Positions 1 through 5,264 of a stretch of DNA of 7,252 nucleotides are shown in pieces; the stretch's first letter is position 1; every line of letters begins with the position of its first letter. Made by a program: the position numbers and the translations under genes. Source of the stretch: an uncultured Myxococcales bacterium (GTDB lineage Bacteria > Myxococcota > UBA727 > VGSZ01); NCBI GenBank assembly GCA_903952805.1, contig CAJBHN010001162.1, positions 1 to 7,252 of the forward strand, written 5' to 3'. The notes under the pieces were generated by a model. That model did no database searches and was not told where the DNA came from. It saw nothing but the letters and a program-made list of their open reading frames with translations.

Positions 1-131
1 CCTTCTCCCTCGCCTTCGCCTTCGCCCTCGCCCTCGCCCTCGCCTTCGCCTTCGCCGCTCGGCGGTGGGCAACCGGCAAGTGTAGCGGTGAACAACGATG
101 AAGACATCACGAGCATAAACTTCTTCGCCAT
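1..131 (-). CDS. Lipoprotein with (Gly-Glu)n spacer, N-terminal part only
   Basis: Read on the minus strand this gives a lipoprotein signal peptide: MAKK, a hydrophobic stretch (FMLVMSSSLFTATLAG), then the lipobox L-A-G-C with the lipidated Cys at residue 21. It continues PPPS and then at least nine consecutive Gly-Glu pairs running off the window edge. The protein should be exported by Sec, cleaved by signal peptidase II and anchored in a membrane, with the acidic flexible spacer holding a missing downstream domain away from it. Two ATGs are adjacent (134 and 131). The Shine-Dalgarno GGAGG at 143-139 lies 4 nt from the first and 7 nt from the second, so 131 is preferred. The functional domain is outside the window, so no function can be given. 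Such GE spacers are familiar in myxobacterial and related lipoproteins. The sequence is too short for six-frame ORF callers that need a stop, but lipobox and ribosome binding site together make it convincing. Confidence 0.85.
   Translation of the reverse strand, partial: MAKKFMLVMSSSLFTATLAGCPPPSGEGEGEGEGEGEGEGEGE
3..56 (-). repeat. Hexameric repeat encoding Gly-Glu spacer
   Basis: Nine tandem hexamers of the form GGC-GA(A/G) on the minus strand (one Gly codon is GGA), each coding Gly-Glu, continuing past the left edge. The Glu codons alternate irregularly between GAA and GAG. Such repeats change copy number by replication slippage in units of two residues without breaking the frame, so spacer length probably varies between strains (inference). 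Confidence 0.85.
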
Positions 132-134
132 CAT

Positions 135-479
135 GATTCCTCCAGTAGTTTCGGGCTTGTACCGCAGGCACGGCACCTTGGCCATCGACGAAAAAACCAC
201 CGGGAAGCTGTCGACGATCGTTCGCGAGCGGATGGGAAGATGAGGGGCACTTTCCGCAGAACGGCCCGGCGTCGCCTTTGGGGTACCGGTGGTTCAGGGG
301 TCGTCGAACATACCCTTCGTCGTGGGCCCTTGAATCACCGGCCCTCGGGGTGCTGACCGGCTCGGAATTTCGGGGCCACCCGTTGCATGAATTTCTACTG
401 TGGCTGCAGCGCGCACCTCCCGGTGCGGCCGGGCGACAGCGATTGCTTTGGTCGCTGCGGCCGTGAAAGCGTCTCGTGC
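135..479. other. 345-bp divergent intergenic region without a convincing gene
   Basis: This lies between the leftward lipoprotein and the rightward sugar transferase, so it should carry promoters for both. For the lipoprotein, a weak sigma-70-like pair can be drawn on the minus strand: TGGCCA, then 17 bp, then TACAAG, roughly 25 bases before the Shine-Dalgarno. Each hexamer matches only 4 of 6 consensus bases. No good promoter was seen for the sugar transferase. The short open frames here are rich in Arg, Trp or Cys without a pattern and resemble no family. A run of six A at about 191-196 has no stem beside it. Confidence 0.5.
139..143 (-). promoter_or_regulatory. Ribosome binding site of the (GE)n lipoprotein
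   Basis: GGAGG on the minus strand, 7 nt before the ATG at 131 and 4 nt before the ATG at 134. The spacing favours the second ATG as the initiator. Confidence 0.7.
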
Positions 480-1112
480 ATGCGTTGGAAAAGACCGATG
501 GACATCATCCTGACCTCGGTAGCCGCGGTGGGGTTCACGCCCGTCATGGCGGTCCTGGCCGCCGTGATCATGCTTGAGGACGCTGGCTCGCCGTTTTTCT
601 TCCAGCCGCGCCATGGTGTGCAGCGACGTCTGTTCAAGATTGCGAAGATGCGCACGATGCGCGACGCGCGCGTCACGCGCGTGGGAAACGTGCTGCGCGA
701 CAGCGGCCTCGATGAGGTCCTGCAGTTCGTCAACGTCCTGCGCGGCGAGATGAGCCTGGTCGGACCGCGCCCGCTGACGCCATCGGACGTCGTCGATTTC
801 GGATGGTCCGGACCAGCCATGGACTGGCGCTTCGCGGCGCGCCCCGGGATCACCGGGCTCGCGCAGGTCGTCGGTGGCCGGACGCTCGCGCGTTCGTGGC
901 GCCTCGACCGCCTCTACCTCGCGCGCCAGAGCATCCCCCTTGACCTGGCGCTCGTCGGCGCGGCCTTTCTCGCCAACCTCGCCGGCAAGCGTCGGATGTA
1001 CGCGGTGGCCGATGCGTGGCGTCGTCGTCGACGGGCGACGCGGCAGGCGCGCATTCGCGCGCGCGCACGGCCCGTCGACTTGAATCGGCAGAACGATATG
1101 ACGAAGGTTTGA
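480..1112 (+). CDS. Bacterial sugar transferase (monotopic phosphoglycosyl transferase, PglC/WcaJ superfamily)
   Basis: The family (PF02397) transfers a sugar-1-phosphate from a UDP-sugar to polyprenyl phosphate, the first membrane step of polysaccharide or glycan assembly. The 210-residue product has the family layout. A hydrophobic membrane-dipping helix covers residues 9-32, with a Pro break at T20-P21. The basic KMRTM motif is near 56-60, followed by TRVGNVLR. The catalytic Asp-Glu dyad is D78-E79 in GLDEVLQFVNVLRGEM, followed by SLVGPRP (92-98) and the RPGITGLAQV block (121-130). The C-terminus ends in LDRLYLARQSIPLDL and an Arg-rich tail (180-198). The open frame extends upstream to 387, but those extra 31 residues are Cys-rich and unlike the family; the ATG at 480 begins MRWKRPMD, matching the usual KRxxD start. 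No strong Shine-Dalgarno is visible. It is compact, close to the PglC minimal form, and lacks the large N-terminal membrane domain of WcaJ. No glycosyltransferases are adjacent, so the sugar and glycan are unknown. Confidence 0.92.
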   Translation: MRWKRPMDIILTSVAAVGFTPVMAVLAAVIMLEDAGSPFFFQPRHGVQRRLFKIAKMRTMRDARVTRVGNVLRDSGLDEVLQFVNVLRGEMSLVGPRPLTPSDVVDFGWSGPAMDWRFAARPGITGLAQVVGGRTLARSWRLDRLYLARQSIPLDLALVGAAFLANLAGKRRMYAVADAWRRRRRATRQARIRARARPVDLNRQNDMTKV

Positions 1113-1331
1113 CAGCGGTCGGCTTCGAACAGCTCCACCGTCGTGGGCGGGGCCTGCGCGTTGTCGGCGTCGTTGGCAGCCAGGCCGTACTGCACGACGG
1201 GGAGAGCGCAGCCATTCAAGCAGTGAGACGCGACCGAAGTGAGCGGTGTCGCTGTTGCGTGCCGGTCCGTGCGGGCGCTCAAGCGTGCGTCGGCCGTCGA
1301 CGCGGCGGTGCGGGTGCTCAGGCTCGTCGGA
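1113..1331. other. Convergent intergenic region, 219 bp
   Basis: This separates the 3' ends of the sugar transferase and the DUF2200 gene. No hairpin followed by a T-tract is present. The best structure is an imperfect stem around 1230-1252 (GCGAC with GTCGC) without a T-run, too weak to call a terminator. Antisense open frames pass through it but show no family motif. Confidence 0.4.
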
Positions 1332-1682
1332 TCAGGATCGCAGGACCTTTTCCATGGCCTTGCCCTTGGCGAGTTCATCGACGAGCTTGTCGAGCAGCCG
1401 AATCTTCTTCATCAGCGGGTCATCGACGTTCTCGACGCGCACGCCGCACACCACGCCCGTGATCTTGTCGGCGTTGGCATGCAGGCCCGGGGCCTCGGCG
1501 AAGAAGGTCTCAAAGTCGTTCCCGCGCTCGAGCTGGGCGGCGAGACCGGCGCGGTCGTAGCCCGTCAGCCAGCACACTACCGAGTCGACCTCATCCTTCG
1601 TGCGACCCTTGCGCTCGGCCTTGTGCACATACAGCGGGTACACGGCGGCGAACGTCGTCTGAAAGATTCGATGCGAGGGCAT
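1332..1682 (-). CDS. DUF2200 domain-containing protein
   Basis: A 116-residue protein covering the whole DUF2200 family from end to end. Recognisable blocks are HRIF (4-7), FAAVYPLYVHKAERKGRTK (11-29), EVDSVVCWLTGYD (31-43), DFETFFAEAP (56-65), ITGVVCGVRVE (74-84), DPLMKKIR (88-95) and LDKLVDELAKGKAMEKVLR (97-115). There is no signal peptide or membrane helix, so it is probably cytosolic. The family is widespread in bacteria and strongly conserved, but I know of no established biochemical role. The open frame runs up to 1805, but the ATG at 1682 begins the conserved domain and has GGAG at 1693-1690, 7 nt upstream, which fixes the start. It follows the LytTR operon on the same strand after a 156-bp gap, so it may have its own promoter. 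Confidence 0.95.
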   Translation of the reverse strand: MPSHRIFQTTFAAVYPLYVHKAERKGRTKDEVDSVVCWLTGYDRAGLAAQLERGNDFETFFAEAPGLHANADKITGVVCGVRVENVDDPLMKKIRLLDKLVDELAKGKAMEKVLRS

Positions 1683-1689
1683 ATGGGCG

Positions 1690-1693
1690 CTCC
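1690..1693 (-). promoter_or_regulatory. Ribosome binding site of the DUF2200 gene
   Basis: GGAG on the minus strand, 7 nt before the ATG at 1682. It decides between this start and an upstream in-frame ATG at 1805, which would add 41 residues foreign to the family. Confidence 0.65.
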
Positions 1694-1712
1694 ATTGGCG
1701 TGTGCCCTCGTG

Positions 1713-1737
1713 CTTTCGTCCTCGACAGCGACGAAGG
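1713..1737. other. Inverted repeat in the gap before DUF2200
   Basis: An 8-bp stem (one G-T pair) pairs 1713-1720 (CTTTCGTC) with 1730-1737 (GACGAAGG) around a 9-nt loop. It lies about 30 nt upstream of the DUF2200 start and downstream of the response-regulator stop at 1839. There is no T-tract on either strand, so it is not a clear Rho-independent terminator. It could be a 5'-leader hairpin or a 3'-end structure of the operon. Confidence 0.35.
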
Positions 1738-1838
1738 AAGCAACGATTCGAGCGTGCCGGGAAAATACGTGCGGATGGGGACAATAGGGCCACTTCCCCA
1801 GCCACGGCGACTTGAACATCGGATTGGAAGCTGTGGAC

Positions 1839-2579
1839 TCAGCGGCCGAGGCGCCGCCGCAGCTCGCGTCCGGCGGACCGCGATACGGTCACGCGGTGCT
1901 CGCCGGGCAAGACCGCGGTGTAGCCGCCGGTCTCGAGAGGCTGAAGCAGCGTGACCAGCCAGAGGTTCACCAACGCCCGCCGGTGCACCCGCATGAAGCG
2001 GTCGGCCGGCAGCCGCTCTTCGAGGTCGGCGACGGAGAAGTCGGTGACGTAGACGGCGCCATCTCGGCCGTAGACGGTGACGAGGTCGTTTTCGAGCACG
2101 GCGTGGGTGACATCGCCGGGCGGGACCAGCGCCACGCCCCGTCGCGTCGGGATCGACAGCGGCGCCAGGGCCTCCGTCGTCGTCGTCGAAGCCGGCGCTG
2201 ACGTCGGTGGCCGCGCCTTGCGGGCCCGCTCGACGGCCCGGGCGAGGCGGGCTTCGTCAATGGGCTTCAAGAGATAGTCGACGGCGCCAAGCGCGAAGGC
2301 GTCGACGGCGTGGTCGGCCCAGGCGGTGGCGAAGACGACGGCGGGGCGGCGGTCTCCGTCGGGCAGACGCTCGGCGGCCTCGAGCCCCGACAGCCCGGGC
2401 ATGTGGATGTCGAGGAAGACCACGTCGACGTCGCCATCGTCCACGGCAGCGAGGGCGGCGGCGGCGTCGCTGCAGACCCCGACCACGACGACGTCGTCTT
2501 GCAGCAGCAACAGGCGCTGCATGCGGTGGCGGGCCAGCAGCTCGTCGTCGACGATCAGGCAACGCAACGGTCGCGTCAT
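1839..2579 (-). CDS. LytTR-family response regulator (LytR/AlgR type)
   Basis: The 246-residue protein has a receiver domain (about 5-122) and a LytTR DNA-binding domain (about 143-244), joined by a Thr/Ala/Pro-rich linker. Receiver residues are all present: acidic pair D11-D12, phospho-acceptor D57 in FLDIHMPGLSG, T85 in FATAW, and K105 in LLKP. The output domain shows ENDLVTVYGRDG (163-174), then RFMRVHRRALVNL (194-206) and a C-terminal RVTVSRS (229-235), as in LytTR proteins, which bind direct repeats through beta-strands. Its ATG overlaps the kinase stop codon (ATGA, 2576-2579). This implies translational coupling, and its partner is almost certainly the kinase encoded just upstream. No good independent Shine-Dalgarno is seen, in line with coupling. 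A likely target is the GGTTTGA repeat pair in front of the operon (inference). Confidence 0.95.
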   Translation of the reverse strand: MTRPLRCLIVDDELLARHRMQRLLLLQDDVVVVGVCSDAAAALAAVDDGDVDVVFLDIHMPGLSGLEAAERLPDGDRRPAVVFATAWADHAVDAFALGAVDYLLKPIDEARLARAVERARKARPPTSAPASTTTTEALAPLSIPTRRGVALVPPGDVTHAVLENDLVTVYGRDGAVYVTDFSVADLEERLPADRFMRVHRRALVNLWLVTLLQPLETGGYTAVLPGEHRVTVSRSAGRELRRRLGR

Positions 2580-3709
2580 GGTCGGGCCGCCGGTGGCAGC
2601 CGCAGCGTCGCCCGCGTGCGGTCGCCGGCGACCGTCTGGACGATGACGGATCCGCCGGCGAGGGAGGCGCGGCCTTCGACGATGGCGAGTCCGTCGCCGC
2701 CGTCTCTGCGTCCGGCGAAGGCGCCGGGGTTTTCGAGGACGACGACGACGGCGCCTGCGTCGATGACGACGGCGACGCTGACGGCGCCGCGGTGGCCGCG
2801 GGCCGGTCCGTGCTTCATCGCGTTTTCGCCAAGCGGCAACAGCAGCAGCGGCGGCACGAGGGCGTCGTTGGCGCCGTCGTCGACGGCGATGCTCCAGGTG
2901 AACAGCTCGGGGTCACGCATCTGGTACAGCGAAAACAGCGACGACAAGAGTTCGAGCTCGCGGGCGAGGGGCCAGGTCGGCTGCTTCACGCCCTCGAGGA
3001 TCACCCGCAGCATCGACGACAGCTGCAAGATGGCGCGTTCGGCGACTTCGCCGTCGGTGCGGCACCACTCGGCGATGGCGTTGAGGGTGTTGAACAAGAA
3101 GTGCGGGTCGAGGTGGTTCTTCAGGGCCAGCAGCCGGGCGCTCTCGGCCTCGCGCTGCAAGAGCCGCGAGCGGCGGCGTTCGGCGACGAGGCCGACCTCG
3201 CTCTCGACGTCGCGGCCGAGGCCCCAGCCGCCAACCCACCACAAGGTGATGGTGACGGCGCCGCTGATGTCGAGACGAGGCAGGCCGCTGCTGTCGTGGC
3301 CGCGGGTAACGAGCCACGGCAAGACGGCGCCGAAGAACCAGACGGCGCAGGCGCCGACGACGGCGTAGGCGCCGACGCGAGCGGCAAACGTGGCCGGCGA
3401 AAGCCGCACGGGGGGCAGCAAGAGGCGCCATGAGGCCGGACCCACGAGGACGAAGGCCACGCACAGGAGCCACAAGAACGCCGTCTCGACGGCCGTGGCC
3501 CCGGTGTAGGCCTGCGTCGCCGCCAGCGGACCGGCGATCACCAGAATCGGCACCAGGCGCCGCGGCGCCAGCAGCGCCGCCCACGTCGACGTCAGCAGCG
3601 CCGTCGGCGTCCGCGCGTCAGGCATCACGTCAGGCATCACGTCTTTGAGGTCGAGAGCAGGCACGGCGGGGTCTTCTTCCGTTTCGCCGCCGCTGTCGAC
3701 GGCGCTCAC
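2576..3709 (-). CDS. Membrane sensor histidine kinase, LytS-like His_kinase family (PF06580)
   Basis: From the GTG at 3709 the product is 377 residues. A hydrophilic acidic leader (1-48) is followed by four predicted membrane helices (about 51-69, 74-92, 108-134, 147-163), then a short coiled linker (167-195) and the kinase core. The phospho-accepting His is H203 in DPHFLFNTLNAI. The ATP-binding N-box is LGENAMKHG (293-301), with Gly where Val is usual (LVENA). NPG (327-329) and GGDGLAIVEGRASL (337-350) form the remaining nucleotide-binding motifs. There is no PAS, GAF or other periplasmic sensor domain, so the signal is probably sensed by the membrane helices. The GTG overlaps the TGA of the upstream gene (GTGA, 3706-3709). 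The frame is open to 4225, but the extra residues are an Arg/Pro-rich shadow of the neighbouring gene. In-frame ATGs at 3637 and 3625 are alternative starts with weak ribosome binding sites. Product and regulator form a cognate pair. Confidence 0.92.
   Translation of the reverse strand: MSAVDSGGETEEDPAVPALDLKDVMPDVMPDARTPTALLTSTWAALLAPRRLVPILVIAGPLAATQAYTGATAVETAFLWLLCVAFVLVGPASWRLLLPPVRLSPATFAARVGAYAVVGACAVWFFGAVLPWLVTRGHDSSGLPRLDISGAVTITLWWVGGWGLGRDVESEVGLVAERRRSRLLQREAESARLLALKNHLDPHFLFNTLNAIAEWCRTDGEVAERAILQLSSMLRVILEGVKQPTWPLARELELLSSLFSLYQMRDPELFTWSIAVDDGANDALVPPLLLLPLGENAMKHGPARGHRGAVSVAVVIDAGAVVVVLENPGAFAGRRDGGDGLAIVEGRASLAGGSVIVQTVAGDRTRATLRLPPAARP
3616..3643 (-). repeat. 12-bp in-frame tandem duplication in the kinase leader
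   Basis: Two perfect copies of CGTCAGGCATCA (3616-3627, 3628-3639) plus four more matching bases. In the kinase frame this codes the repeated tetrapeptide V-M-P-D before the first membrane helix. Each copy supplies an in-frame ATG, so it also affects the choice of possible internal starts. Confidence 0.8.
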
Positions 3710-4584
3710 GCCGCCTGCCACGACGAATACGACGGCACACCACCGCCGAAATCGACCGGCGTCATGGCCCGCAACAGGGCGCTGCGGCCGCGCAAAAAGG
3801 CCCCGGCGGCCGCGCCGAGCATCCGGGTGGCCCGGCGCTGGTCGACGCCCACGATGCGGCCCAGGAGGCGCGCCAGGCTCTCCAGCTGGACCTCGCTGTA
3901 GCTGCCGTAAACCCGCGGCAAGAGGCGGCCGCGGGTGGCAGCGGCGTCGTAGGCGGCGTCGGCGGGCTGCGAGGCGACGTGGCTGGCGCGCATGATCTGG
4001 TCGTCGTCGAGGGCGCGCAGGCGGCGCAGCATGGCCACCACCGAGCCGGCCAGGTCTTGTCCGTGGGCCCGGCGCTCTTCGCGCAAGAGGTCGAAAAAGA
4101 AGCGGTAGTGGCGGGCTTCGTCGGCGGCGAGGCGCTTGAAGATCAGCTGCAGCACCGGCTCGCGGGCCCGGGCGGCGAGGGCCTGGTAGAGCGTCGTCGC
4201 CAGCGCCTCGATGACGCAGCGGCACACCAGCTCGTGCTCGACGCTGCCGCGCACCGAGAGGGTGGTGTCGTCGTCGTGGTAGGGCACGTCGCGCCGATAG
4301 CGGGTCAGCGCGGCGTCGACGTCAACATCGGGGCGGGCCAGCTGAAACCAGCGGCGCAGGGCGGTGCCGTGTTGGTCTTCTTCGGCAGTCCACAGCGCGA
4401 TCTGCGTCGACCACGTCGGGTGCATCGCGAAGCGCCGCGACAACACCCGCTGCAAGTAGTCGCCGTAGAGGTCAGCGCGGGACTCGACGAGCGCGAGGCC
4501 GCCAACGACTTCGGTGAGGTCGGCTTCGACGAGGCTGCGGTCGAATCGGTGCCAGGGCAGGGTGTCGGGCGTCCAGTCGCTCAT
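3706..4584 (-). CDS. Ferritin-fold diiron protein resembling soluble acyl-ACP desaturase (PF03405-like)
   Basis: The 292-residue protein carries the six-ligand carboxylate-bridged diiron set of soluble acyl-ACP desaturases. E34 is in LVESRADLYGDYL. E69 and H72 are in WTAEEDQHG, close to the WTAEENRHG of plant stearoyl-ACP desaturase. E126 is in CVIEALATTLYQ. E156 and H159 are in AADEARHYRFF, matching AADEKRH. Known members use O2 and electrons from ferredoxin to introduce a double bond into acyl-ACP in the cytosol. It is shorter than the plant enzymes (about 360 with leader), and the C-terminal third (about 200-292) has no recognisable motif. A different diiron oxidase or a ferritin-like protein without desaturase activity cannot be excluded; substrate and position are unknown. 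The start has GGAGGT 7 nt upstream. It is the first gene of an operon, overlapping the kinase start by 4 bp, which suggests that the two-component system controls or monitors its product. Confidence 0.82.
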   Translation of the reverse strand: MSDWTPDTLPWHRFDRSLVEADLTEVVGGLALVESRADLYGDYLQRVLSRRFAMHPTWSTQIALWTAEEDQHGTALRRWFQLARPDVDVDAALTRYRRDVPYHDDDTTLSVRGSVEHELVCRCVIEALATTLYQALAARAREPVLQLIFKRLAADEARHYRFFFDLLREERRAHGQDLAGSVVAMLRRLRALDDDQIMRASHVASQPADAAYDAAATRGRLLPRVYGSYSEVQLESLARLLGRIVGVDQRRATRMLGAAAGAFLRGRSALLRAMTPVDFGGGVPSYSSWQAA

Positions 4585-4591
4585 GGGTGTG

Positions 4592-4597
4592 ACCTCC
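4592..4597 (-). promoter_or_regulatory. Ribosome binding site of the desaturase-like gene
   Basis: GGAGGT on the minus strand, 7 nt before the ATG at 4584. It is the strongest Shine-Dalgarno in the window and fixes the first gene of the operon. The two downstream genes appear to depend on coupling. Confidence 0.8.
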
Positions 4598-4605
4598 GAG
4601 AGGCA

Positions 4606-4636
4606 TCAAACCATAGTTCAGGTCGGTCAAACCGAC
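4606..4636 (-). promoter_or_regulatory. Candidate LytTR operator: GGTTTGA direct repeats 21 bp apart, overlapping a palindrome
   Basis: On the minus strand GGTTTGA occurs at 4633-4627 and again at 4612-4606, exactly 21 bp apart. Taken as 9-mers (TCGGTTTGA and ATGGTTTGA) the spacer is 12 bp. LytTR regulators such as AgrA bind two roughly 9-bp repeats containing GTT with about 12 bp between them, so spacing and GTT core agree; the flanking bases match the consensus only partly. The upstream copy lies inside a perfect palindrome, GTCGGT-caa-ACCGAC on the plus strand (4622-4636). The sites end 21 bp before the start codon, so they would overlap the promoter or leader of the operon. Autoregulation by the encoded LytTR protein is an inference. 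Confidence 0.45.
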
Positions 4637-4728
4637 GGCGCCGCTGAACGGTCGAAAGCGCGCCCCGAATGGTCGCTGCGGCCGATCAAGGGATGGTCTG
4701 CAGGGAGGACGCGGCGAAGAAGACGCAC

Positions 4729-4769
4729 CGGGAGCCGAATCGGGAGCCGAATCGGGAGCCGAATCGGGA
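4729..4769. repeat. Three perfect 12-bp tandem repeats in the divergent intergenic region
   Basis: The unit CGGGAGCCGAAT is repeated perfectly at 4729-4740, 4741-4752 and 4753-4764, followed by a partial copy (CGGGA). It lies between the leftward operon and the rightward SnoaL-like gene. In one plus frame it would code Arg-Glu-Pro-Asn repeats in line with the SnoaL-like gene, but that extension looks unlike a real protein, so it is treated as non-coding. Repeat number here would set the distance between the promoters of the two transcription units. Confidence 0.85.
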
Positions 4770-4824
4770 TCGGCAACATGACCCGCAGGCTTGTTCGAGG
4801 CATGTAAATGCGCTTGCATCGACC

Positions 4825-5214
4825 ATGAACGCCATGTCTGTGCCAGCCGACCTCGTCTCGGCCTTCTTCGCTGCGCTGGACCGACTCGACGCCGATGGGG
4901 TCATCAGCTTCATGGCCGAGGACATGGTGGCGGTCGACGAGACAACCAATGGGTGGATTCGGGGACGAGCGGCCGTCGCTGCAGTGTGGGTGCCGATGGT
5001 CGAGTCGATGACCTCGGTGTCATCGCAGATCGACGAGCTGGCCGTCCATGAGTTCGGCGAGACGGCGATGGTGACGTGTCGGCTCCGGCAGACCTACGTC
5101 ATCCATGCCGTCGAGACGCGCATCGATGCGCCGACGACCTTCGTGCTGCGTCGGGCGGGTGGGGGTTGGCAGATTGTGCTGTTTCACTCGGTTCCGGTCG
5201 GCACCGCTGCCTGA
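4825..5214 (+). CDS. SnoaL/NTF2-like (nuclear transport factor 2 family) protein
   Basis: The 129-residue product has the small alpha-plus-beta cone-fold pattern. An N-terminal helix LVSAFFAALDRLDADGVISF (10-29) is followed by a short strand, MAEDMVAVDET (30-40), and the helix GRAAVAAVWVPMVESM (47-62). Long strands then end in TTFVLRRAGGGWQIVLFHSV (about 106-125). The arrangement of an F-A-A-L-D-x-L-D start and a G-G-G-W-x-I-V-L-F-H-S end is typical of DUF4440/SnoaL-like proteins. These include isomerases, hydrolases and many of unknown role, so the substrate is not predictable. No signal peptide is seen. The frame is open back to 4669, but that extension contains the 12-bp repeats (REPN) and looks non-coding. 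ATG at 4825 or 4834 are both possible; neither has a clear Shine-Dalgarno. It is transcribed away from the desaturase operon and towards the LolA-like gene. Confidence 0.85.
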   Translation: MNAMSVPADLVSAFFAALDRLDADGVISFMAEDMVAVDETTNGWIRGRAAVAAVWVPMVESMTSVSSQIDELAVHEFGETAMVTCRLRQTYVIHAVETRIDAPTTFVLRRAGGGWQIVLFHSVPVGTAA

Positions 5215-5244
5215 TCCAATCGCGGGCGTCTTCACTGAACGACC

Positions 5245-5257
5245 CCGCCAAAGGCGG
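5245..5257. terminator. Possible bidirectional terminator hairpin between convergent genes
   Basis: A perfect 5-bp GC stem, CCGCC-AAA-GGCGG, sits in the 50-bp gap between the SnoaL-like stop (5214) and the stop of the minus-strand lipoprotein (5265). On the plus strand it is followed by a loose T-rich stretch (GTTTACTT). The stem is short and the T-tract interrupted, so activity is uncertain; position between converging genes is the main support. Confidence 0.35.
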
Positions 5258-5264
5258 CTGACGT

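Noticed and set aside
161..180. sigma-54-like GGCAC ... TTGG in the left intergenic region
   Set aside because: Spacing is one base too long and the -12 element lacks the GC dinucleotide.
387..479. Upstream start for the sugar transferase, adding a Cys-rich leader
   Set aside because: The family begins with the basic residues and membrane helix at the ATG at 480. The leader is unlike any signal or domain and no ribosome binding site supports it.
1230..1252. Hairpin as terminator for the sugar transferase
   Set aside because: The stem is broken by unpaired bases and there is no T-tract.
914..1378. Minus-strand frame containing a Cys followed by a less Arg-rich segment (LPVVQYGLAANDADNAQ)
   Set aside because: It faintly recalls small lipoprotein mature ends, but has no signal peptide or start near the Cys and runs into Arg-rich sequence opposite the sugar transferase. 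At most a remnant.
2207..3433. Long plus-strand open frames (408 and 352 codons) antisense to the kinase and regulator
   Set aside because: Composition is Arg/Ala/Asp-rich with no motif, and the opposite strand encodes clear two-component proteins. Long antisense frames are expected at this GC content.
3710..4225. N-terminal extension of the kinase frame upstream of the GTG
   Set aside because: About 172 Arg/Pro-rich residues antiphase to the desaturase-like gene, which has all its family motifs and a strong ribosome binding site. It is a shadow.
4729..4769. CRISPR-like repeats
   Set aside because: The units are 12 bp, directly abutting, with no spacers: a simple tandem repeat.
4669..4824. 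N-terminal extension of the SnoaL-like gene with REPN repeats
   Set aside because: The NTF2-like fold is complete from 4825. The extension is hydrophilic, repeat-derived and without a family counterpart.
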